Shown: positions 56,814 through 64,000 of the stretch, in pieces | Numbering within the stretch: position 1 is the first letter of the stretch | How the letters are laid out: each line of letters begins with the position of its first letter | Source of the DNA: Magnolia sinica | Lineage: Eukaryota; Streptophyta; Magnoliopsida; Magnoliales; Magnoliaceae | Assembly (NCBI RefSeq): GCF_029962835.1 | Contig: NC_080582.1 | Coordinates: 25,676,032-25,740,031, forward strand | DNA length: 64,000 nucleotides | Direction: 5' to 3' | The notes under the pieces: model-generated | Database searches by the model: none | Seen by the model: only the letters and a program-made list of their open reading frames with translations | Told to the model about the DNA's origin: nothing | Position numbers and translations under genes: made by a program

Positions 56814-58207
56814 CAACCCCCAACCAGCATTTTGCTAGTCCCGAGCAAAGTATGCGAAAGATAAGTTGAGAATTATAGAACAATTTTTATAAACTCGAGT
56901 GAATTTTAAAAAAAAAAACAATCCAGATATACTAGAATTCTAAGATTCATGAATATTGGGCAATATTTTCTCCTGGACTCAAGCACACGGTAAACTTCAT
57001 AATCAATTCAAAGTATTAATCCATCAATTAGAACAATTCTAAACATTGAGTTCCTTGGGTGTATAGTATAATCTCGGCTTATCAACATGAAACTCACTTC
57101 TCAATTTCAGGATATCATTAGTAACCAATAAGATAATTCATGATAACCAAAACTTTCCTCACAGATCATTCTTTCATTCTTCCAGTTTTTGATTTTTTTT
57201 TGAATTAAAAGTAACGCCAATGAGGGGAATCAAATCTTCACCTATTGGGAGCAAACCTATGGTGAAAACCAGTCACCCGTCCCTTTTTTATTGTCAACCT
57301 TGGGGAACTGAACCTTCACCTGTAGGGAGCAAACCTATGGTGAAGACCATTCACCCAATCCTTTCAATTTATCAGGTTGGTTCCTTTTATGCTTAATGAT
57401 CACCAAGTTATTCCTTCAATGTCGAACTGAAATCTTAATGTGTAAGCGAGATGTGTCTTGTGAAATCATGACTCAATCAATGTTTAAAACTTCTAATTAT
57501 GGAGTAACAATTTGAACTTAATTGTGAACTCTAATAGATAACTGAATCCCAGAGTCATAAATTACCAACATCACATATCTTGTAATTCTAAGTCAAAGAT
57601 GATCGTCAAAATCACTTCGAATTCACAAAAAATTCTAGAAAAATTTAAAAATTAAAAATTTTCACAAATTTTTGTTCAAGACCAAGAAAACATTGATTAG
57701 AAAACCTAATCTCCCACCCCCAACCGAAAATCTACATTGTCCTCAATGTAAAAGAAATAAGCATGCAATGTACATGGGATAACAAAAATATAAGAGTGAT
57801 GGAAAGATAGTACTTGGATGAAAGAATCAAAAGGCTTTCCAAAGATATCTACGTAAGAGCGAGTCAGCACAAGAGAGAAACCAACAGAAGTAAAATAAAA
57901 ATAACAAAAATGAAATCCTACCTACACCACTTTCGCAGGTACTCTCGATTGCATTTAGCGTATGCAACAAACCTTTAAACCCCTAGGTTGCCCCTAGTGG
58001 ACGAGTTGTAGTCTCGTGAGGGTTTGCAGTAATGTTACCTACAAACATTGAACTAACTAAATAAAATGGAATAAAATAAAATAAAATAAAAGGCTAAGTT
58101 GCCTCCCAGGAGCGCTAAGTTTACCGTCTTTAGCCAGACAAATAAAGCAAACTACCCTAGTCCTATGAAAGAGATAAACCTACCTATACCTCCATCAGAC
58201 TAGGAGA
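56814..58207 (-). other. 3' noncoding region of the gypsy copy with polypurine tract
   Basis: No ORF is recognisable, although Athila elements often carry an envelope-like gene here. A unit with GGGAGCAAACCTATGGTGAA occurs twice (about 57248 and 57325). The polypurine tract abuts the LTR at 56814-56825. AT-rich stretches fill the rest. Confidence 0.65.
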
Positions 58208-59330
58208 TCAATCCTGGTAAACAGGAGCAGTCAGAGGCATGGACATGTCCTCTAAATCAAATTTCTCAACAAATGGCTTTAAGCGATGCCCATTTACTTT
58301 AAACTCCTTGTCATTGTCAAGATCTCTTATCTCAACGGCCCCATGAGGATACACAGTGACCACAATGTAAGGGCCAGTCCAACGAGATCGAAGCTTACCT
58401 GGAAAGAGATGTAATCGAGAATTATACAAAATGACTTTTTGACCAAGTGTGAATGATTTCTGTAGAATACATTGGTCCTGAAACGCCTTCATTCTGTCTT
58501 TGTAAATTCTCGAGTTCTCGTGCGCATCGTTCCGGATTTCTTCAAGTTCATTTAATTGAAGTTTACGTAGCGAGCTAGCGTTGTCTAGATTGAAATTCAG
58601 ATTTTTGATCGCCCAGTACGCTTTATGTTCCAACTCCACAGGCAAGTGACAAGCTTTCCCATAGACAAGTCTACAGGGAGACGTTCCAATAGGGGTTTTA
58701 AAAGCAGTACGGTATGCCCATAAGGCATCGGTCAATCGGATTGACCAATCCTTACGATCAGGGTTAACCGTTTTCTCTAGGATATGTTTGATCTCCCTAT
58801 TGGAAATCTCAGCTTGTCCAATTGTTTGTGGATGGTATGGGGTGCTCATCGTATGAGAGATACCGTATTTCTTCATTAAGCTCTCGAATGGTCTATTACA
58901 AAAGTGTGAGCCCCCATCACTAATGATGGCTCGAGGCATCCTGAACCACGAAAGGATGTTCTCTTTTAAGAATTTAATGATCGTACGATGGTCATTATTT
59001 CGGCACGGGATTGCTTCAACCCATTTAATGACATAATCTACGATGAGCAAAATATACAAATTTCCAAATGATTGGGGGAATGGTCCCATGAAATCGATGC
59101 CCCAGCAGTCAAATGCTTCTATTAGAAGGATGAAATTCAAAGGCATCATATTTCGGCGGGACAATGCTCCCAATTTCTGACAACGCTCACAAGCCTTGCA
59201 AAACTCATGAGTGTGTCTCTAAACATAGTGGGCCAATAAAGCCACACTGAAAAATCTTGGTCGTGGTCTTTTTAGCAGAAAAGTGACCACCACAGGCCTG
59301 TAAATGACAGAAGGAGATGACACTGATACT
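58208..59330 (-). pseudogene. Gypsy integrase (Athila type)
   Basis: The ORF 59173-58208 holds the catalytic core: [14 protein letters not shown] (first Asp), [13 protein letters not shown] (second Asp) and [10 protein letters not shown] (Glu), then a C-terminal part ([21 protein letters not shown]) without a chromodomain, as in Athila/Tat. Integrase inserts the cDNA. The upstream zinc domain ([19 protein letters not shown]) is spread over two frames at 59320-59170, so the protein is broken there. All three catalytic residues are kept. The reading ends APVYQD and a stop. Confidence 0.92.
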
Positions 59331-59332
59331 CG

Positions 59333-60463
59333 TCATCTGGCACACATCTCCTTAGAATTTGGTCTGGGCAATATTTGAATAAATATGGATTGTCCCAAAA
59401 AAAGTTGCGCACCTTGGTAAAGAATTTTTTTCTTATCTTGTGCAGTCCAATGCGTCGGTATGGAACCTATGGCAAGATAATTGGCAATATCAGCGAACCA
59501 AGGAGAATGGCAGACTCTGAACAGTTGTTCATCAGGGAACATGTCATTGATACGGGTTGCCTCAGGGGAATCAGAGGTATTAAGGCGAGAGAGATGATCG
59601 GCCACTACGTTCTCTACTCCCTTTTTATCTTTAATTTTTAAATCAAATTCTTGGAGTAGAAGGATCCATCGTATCAAACGGGGCTTAGAATCATTCTTAG
59701 AAAGAAGATACTTAAGTGTCGCATGATCTGTATAGATAATGATCTTGGATCCGATCAGGTAGGACCTAAATTTATCCAAAGCGAATACCACGGCTAAGAG
59801 TTCCTTTTCCTTAGTCGAGTAGTTCACTTGGGCAGAATTTAAAGTTCTACTTGCATAATGAATGACGTAGGGCCTCTTATCTTTTCTCTGACCTAGAACC
59901 GCTCCAAGAGCATAATCAGAAGCGTCGCACATAAGCTTAAAAGGAAGGCTCCAATCGGGTGGTTGTATGATGGGTGCACTAGTTAACATGCCCTTAAGCT
60001 TAGTGAAAGCTTTCTGACATGGCTCAGTCCACTCGTATATTGTATCCTTTTGAAGTAGATTACATAAAGGACGAGAGATGAGACTAAAGTCCTTTATGAA
60101 TCTTCTGTAAAATCTAGCGTGTCCTAAGAAGGATCGCACGTCCCGTATGTTCTTGGGTGGAGGTAGGTTAGAGATATGATCAATTTTTTTCTTATCCACC
60201 TCGATTCCTTTGGACGAGATAATATGTCCAAGGACAATTCCCTTATGAACCATGAAATGATACTTCTCCCAATTAAGTACCAAGTTCTTTTCTTCACATC
60301 TTCTCAGCACACATTTAAGACTCTCTAAGCACTCGCTGAAAGATGAACCAAAAATAGAGAAATCGTCCATGAAGACCTCTAGATATTTCCCCACCATGTC
60401 AGAAAAGATACTTATCATACATCGTTGAAAGGTGGCAGAGGCATTACATAATCCAAATGGCAT
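59333..60463 (-). pseudogene. Gypsy reverse transcriptase second half and RNase H
   Basis: The 376-codon ORF begins [15 protein letters not shown] and contains the polymerase box FMDD (60362-60373), the thumb region ([16 protein letters not shown]), and RNase H ([60 protein letters not shown]). VADHLSRL, a hallmark of Athila-type pol, follows. It is in the same frame as 61159-60470 and is separated from it only by a TAG codon at 60472-60470. A frameshift lies at its end, before the integrase. Confidence 0.92.
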
Positions 60464-60469
60464 CCTTCT

Positions 60470-61159
60470 CTAGGCAAAGGTGTCGTAGGGACATGTAAAT
60501 GTGGTCTTTTCCTGATCCTTAGGAGCGATTTCAATCTGATTGTAGCCCGAATACCCGTCAAGGAAATAGTAATAGGAATAACCAGCTAGCCTTTCCAAGA
60601 TTTGATCAATGAAGGGCAAAGAAAAGTGGTCCTTCCTCGTAACAGTATTCAGCTTCCTATAGTCAATGCACATTCTCCAACCAGTAGTAACTCTAGTTGG
60701 CACAAGTTCATTGTTGGCATTGGCTACGATGGTGATCCCAGACTTCTTAGGAACTACCTGAGTTGGACTCACCCATTGACTATCAGATGTGGGGTATATG
60801 ATACCCACATCTAATAGTTTAAGAACCTCGACCTTAACCACTTCCCTCATGTTTGGATTTAGTCTACGTTGTGATTGCCGAGCGGTCTTAGCATTATCCT
60901 CAAGATATATGCGATGAGTACAAATCGAGGGGTCGATCCCCTTGAGGTCCGCTATCGTCCATCCAAGGGCTCCCTTATGCTCAATGAGAGTAGATATAAG
61001 CATACTCTCCTGTTCTTTCTCTAGGTGGGTAGAGATCACCACCGGGTATGTCTCATCTTGACCTAAATAGATATATTTCAAATCAGATGGCAAAGGTTTT
61101 AGGTCAAGTTTCGGTGGCTTAAGGTTAGACGGTAGAGGCACTACATCAGTTTGGGGCAA
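60470..61159 (-). pseudogene. Gypsy reverse transcriptase first half
   Basis: The ORF reads KLLDVGIIYPTSDSQWVSP, VPKKSGIT, GWRMCIDYRKLN, then DHFSLPFIDQILERLAG and YFLDGYSGYNQI, the fingers and first catalytic Asp of a Ty3/gypsy RT. It ends at the stop TAG (60472-60470), placed between DTFA and RRMPFG, where related elements have an aromatic residue. The two halves would otherwise be one open frame of more than 600 codons. RT copies the element RNA to DNA. Confidence 0.92.
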
Positions 61160-61589
61160 CTCTTTAAATTGTGGCCTTCACCGGTTAACTTCAAGTATCG
61201 GTGCAGTATCAAGCAAGGCACATGTCTCCCTAATTATGTCATCGTCAAAATCATGGGAGTGGGCTAGGCATGTCTCTAGAGGGTCAGAGGATAAGGTAAG
61301 AGGTGTTGTATCTTCCACTAAAGAGTCAATCATGTTAATGTCGTGAAAATCGTCATCATCCTCTAAGTTTCTGCCATTATTGAAAAAGATGTTTGACTCC
61401 AATGTCATATTTCTAAAGGACATAGTCATGACACCATTCTTGCAATTGATAATTGTGTTTGAAGTGGTAAGGAATGGGAACCAAGAATGACGAGAATCTG
61501 AGTGCTCATGTTATTGATGGGTTCGGTGTCCAGGATGATAAAATCTACAGGGTAGTAAAATCTATCAACTTGGACCAACACATCCTTAA
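61160..61589 (-). pseudogene. Gypsy protease-RT linker
   Basis: A frame of 83 codons (61429-61178) reads an acidic linker (EDDDDFHDINMIDSLVED) and ends in a TGA at LEVNR, where the sequence afterwards (RPQFKELPQTD) joins the RT frame. The protease end (61589-61430) is in another frame. This is the usual spacer of Athila-type polyproteins. Confidence 0.75.
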
Positions 61590-61832
61590 TTATCCCTCTT
61601 GGTACACAACAGAGCGATCAACAAGTTGTAGTGTGGTTAGGGTGGGTTTTAATTCACCCAAACCTAACTGTTTGTATACCGAGTAGGGAATCAGATTAAC
61701 GCTCGCTCCTAAATCAAGAAGTGCATGATCAATTCGATGGTCCCCGATTACACATGATATGGTTGGGCTACCGGGATCTTTGAATTTCTGTGGCATGTCT
61801 TGCTTTAGGATGGCACTCACTTTCTCGGTCAA
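61590..61832 (-). pseudogene. Gypsy aspartic protease
   Basis: ALLDLGASVNLIP at about 61725-61687 is the retropepsin active-site motif as written in Athila elements (LLDLGASVNLLP), preceded by GDHRIDHALL. Protease would cut the polyprotein. The ORF is open from KQDMPQKFKDPGSPT to VVYQEG, after which a frameshift occurs. Confidence 0.88.
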
Positions 61833-63595
61833 GAAGATCTTCTTTTGAATACTCTGTCGTCGTTTGGTCGTGCATGTCTTTCAGGAATTTGGCATATGAA
61901 GGTATCTGTTTTACGACATCAAGTAGAGGAATATTGACTTTCACTTATTTTAACACCTCTAGGATATCCTGAGAGTTAGAGAGAGGTTTTGGTGCGACCA
62001 ACCGTTGGGGAAATGGAGCAACTGACTTTTCTAGAAGTTTCGGTTCTAATTTTTGTGGGGCCTCACTAGATCCATTATTATTATCCTCTTCTGGTTCTTG
62101 AGGCTTTTCGGGCCTAACTGGAAGGGTTTTATCAATGATCTTCCCACTCCTAAGAGTAGTGATGGATTTAGCGTGCCCCATTTGATTTGAAGAGCTGGGA
62201 TCACTTATCTCGTATTGCTGTTTAGGATTGGAGAGCGGTTGTGCAGGAAGCATCCCCTTTTCTATAACCGTCATACATGAATCCATCTTTTGCATAAAGT
62301 CTCGCATTGCCTGGGTCAGCTCTTGCATGGAATTTTGAACCGGTTCTTCTTGAGGTTTTCCCTGATTTGGATTTTAATTCAAGAAACTTTGAGGGGTAGC
62401 AGTTTGTCCATTTCTCCAACTAAAGTTTGGATGATTTTTCCAACCAGGATTTACGTATTAAAGGTCAGTCCATTGAAAGATCTTTGATAATTATTTATGG
62501 CATTGGATTCTTCATTCAACACTTCTCGAAAGGCGGGTATTGTAGGATAATTTTCAGTTGTATGAATGTTGCAATCACAGATGTCGCAAACACTTTCATT
62601 AACCTTATCCTTTTTTCCTTCCATGGCCTCAACTTTTCTTATGAGCGTAGTACTTTATACTTGAGATCATCCTCTTCTTTCAAAAGATACAATCCACCTT
62701 TCTCCTTAGATTGAGTCGGCCTAGACATGGTGTTCGATTTTGGGTAATAGTCTTATGATTGTGTTTTTTCACCAAGACTATCGAGGTAATCCCATACCTC
62801 GTCAACATTTTTATTAATGAATTCTCCATTACACATTGTCTCGACCATTTGACGCATGGAAGATGTCAATCCATCATAGAAAAAATTTGTAATGCGCCAC
62901 GTTTTAAAACCGTGTTGTGGGCATGAACTGACCAAATCCTTGAACCTTTCCCAACATTGGTAAAATGTTTCATCCTCCTTTTGGGTGAAGTTCATGATTG
63001 CTTTTCTAAGGGTAATCGTTTTATGATGTGGAAAAAATTTCTTTATAAATTCCCTTTGCATATCATTCCATGTGCCAATAGATCTAGGACGCAGTGAATG
63101 TAACCACGTCTTAGCCTTCTCCTTCAAGGAAAAAGGAAAGAGTTTCAGCCTGACTGTGTCCTCAAACACATTTTGAAAATATAAAGTGGCTATGATCTCA
63201 TCAAACTCTTTTAAATGTAGATATGGTTCTTCAGATTCAAGCCCATGGAACTTAGGAAGGAGTTGGATAACCCCTGACTTGATGTCCATATGTCCTGTAT
63301 TTTCAGAAAAAATCATGCATGAGGGCGTACTCAGCCCCGCTGGTTGTAAATAATCTCGTAAAGTACGAGGCGGGGGTGCTTGATGCACCTCATTCTCATC
63401 CTGAATGTCCTCCACCTTGGGTTGAGGTAGAAGAGGTTGATTTTCAGCCATCACTTCAATTAACTCAGGGGATTTCAAGTGGTGTTTAGTCCTGCGATGG
63501 ATAGTTAACCCCTCAACCAATCCTCCTTCAGTCAAGAGACGTAGAGTGTTGTCACGGGCCCACTTAGGCATGAAACACTCGCAGCCCTCAATCAA
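61833..63595 (-). pseudogene. Gypsy gag with linker, first minus-strand copy
   Basis: The ORF 63595-62753 begins MIEGCECFMPKWARDNT and runs through the gag core (KTWLHSLRPRSIGTWNDMQ, QREFIKKFFPHHK, YQCWERFKDLVSSCPQHGF) to GEKTQS and a stop. The other copy reads a Trp codon there. Zinc-knuckle sequence follows in broken frames at 62610-62570. The gag-protease linker is the ORF 62328-61945 (MQELTQAMRDFMQKMDSCM, acidic and Pro-rich). Frameshifts at about 62440 and 61940 separate the parts. The sequence is about 97 percent like 52920-54237. Confidence 0.9.
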
Positions 63596-64000
63596 ATTCG
63601 AAACCTAATCCTAAGAAAGGAAAAGAAAATCTAAAAAGAAAGAGAGGGTTGGAAAGAAGTTACTAAATTGGAATCCCTAAGTTAAAAACCTGCAAAATAA
63701 AACAAAGTAAGTTAGATTCTAAAAAGAGAAGGTCTAGAATTAGAGAATCCTTAAAAAGAAAGATAGAAGTAAACTAGTTTCTAAAAGAAGAAATTCCTAA
63801 AAGAAAGTGGAGATTTCTAAAATAAATTAGGAAAGTCCTAAACTAGAAAGTAAGTTCCTAAAAGAGATCTGAAAAATAGAAAGTAGAGAAAGAGCTTACC
63901 GAATTAGAAATTTCTATCTTAAAAGCCTACAAAATAGGAAAGTTAGTTTCTAAACAAAAATTCTACAAGTAGAAAATTTCTAAAAATAAATTAGGAAACA
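63596..64000 (-). other. Leader of the first minus-strand gypsy copy, continuing past the window
   Basis: It repeats 54238-54735 nearly base for base: low-complexity AGAAATTTCTAAAA-like sequence. The primer-binding site and 5' LTR would lie to the right of the window. Confidence 0.82.

Noticed and set aside
1-64000. tRNA, rRNA or small nuclear RNA genes
   Set aside because: I looked for tRNA-like cloverleaf boxes and conserved rRNA segments while reading and found none I could support; a tRNA scan would settle it.

Overview
This window is plant nuclear DNA made almost entirely of transposable elements. Pointers to a plant are copia and gypsy polyproteins of plant type, CACTA transposons, spliced host-gene fragments (copper amine oxidase, chloroplast 2-Cys peroxiredoxin) and telomere-like TTTAGG arrays. 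The dispersed GGGCCCCACC/ATCCACTCCGTCCATCC foldback repeats remind me of magnoliid genomes, but that is only an impression from memory. No complete host gene and no RNA gene was recognised.

Region 1 (1-22346): a tandem Ty1/copia array of Sirevirus type in the order LTR, internal, LTR, internal, LTR. The first LTR is cut by the window start (1-1538). Copy 1 (1539-8469) carries decayed gag, protease, integrase, reverse transcriptase (RT) and RNase H, an envelope-like ORF, and several GGGGGAG polypurine tracts. The middle LTR (8470-8535 plus 13889-15801) is split by a 5.35-kb TG...CA insertion that looks like a solo LTR (8536-13888). Copy 2 (15802-20595) lacks the primer-binding site, gag and protease. 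The third LTR is 20596-22346. Each LTR has a dense cluster of a CGACCAGTCG-like near-palindrome upstream of a TATA box, and the same motif recurs just before the envelope-like ORFs.

Region 2 (22347-44340): a decayed CACTA transposase on the minus strand (22876-26563), whose upstream side runs into TTTAGG-type repeats. A second CACTA-like element of 13.3 kb (27140-40431) sits in those repeats. It has terminal inverted repeats, subterminal palindromes, a 6.4-kb TTTAGG-type array with higher-order periodicity, and minus-strand fragments of at least two, probably three, host genes. Right of it come related repeats, small foldback elements and unrecognised sequence.

Region 3 (44340-50495): remains of a third CACTA family with TTTACCGACGA subterminal palindromes and a right end at 47243, a diverged 550-bp direct repeat, then low-information sequence with a duplicated 118-bp unit and an (AT)n run.

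Region 4 (50496-64000): Athila/Tat-type Ty3/gypsy elements. A plus-strand LTR, leader and gag start (50496-52919) abuts a minus-strand element. The minus-strand part reads, right to left: leader, gag, protease, RT, RNase H, integrase (64000-58208), 3' noncoding, one LTR (56813-55127), then a second leader and gag (55126-52920). That LTR is therefore also shared between two internal regions.

Nothing here looks intact. Most coding parts carry stops and frameshifts, many being C-to-T or G-to-A changes when copies are compared, as expected for methylated, silenced repeats.
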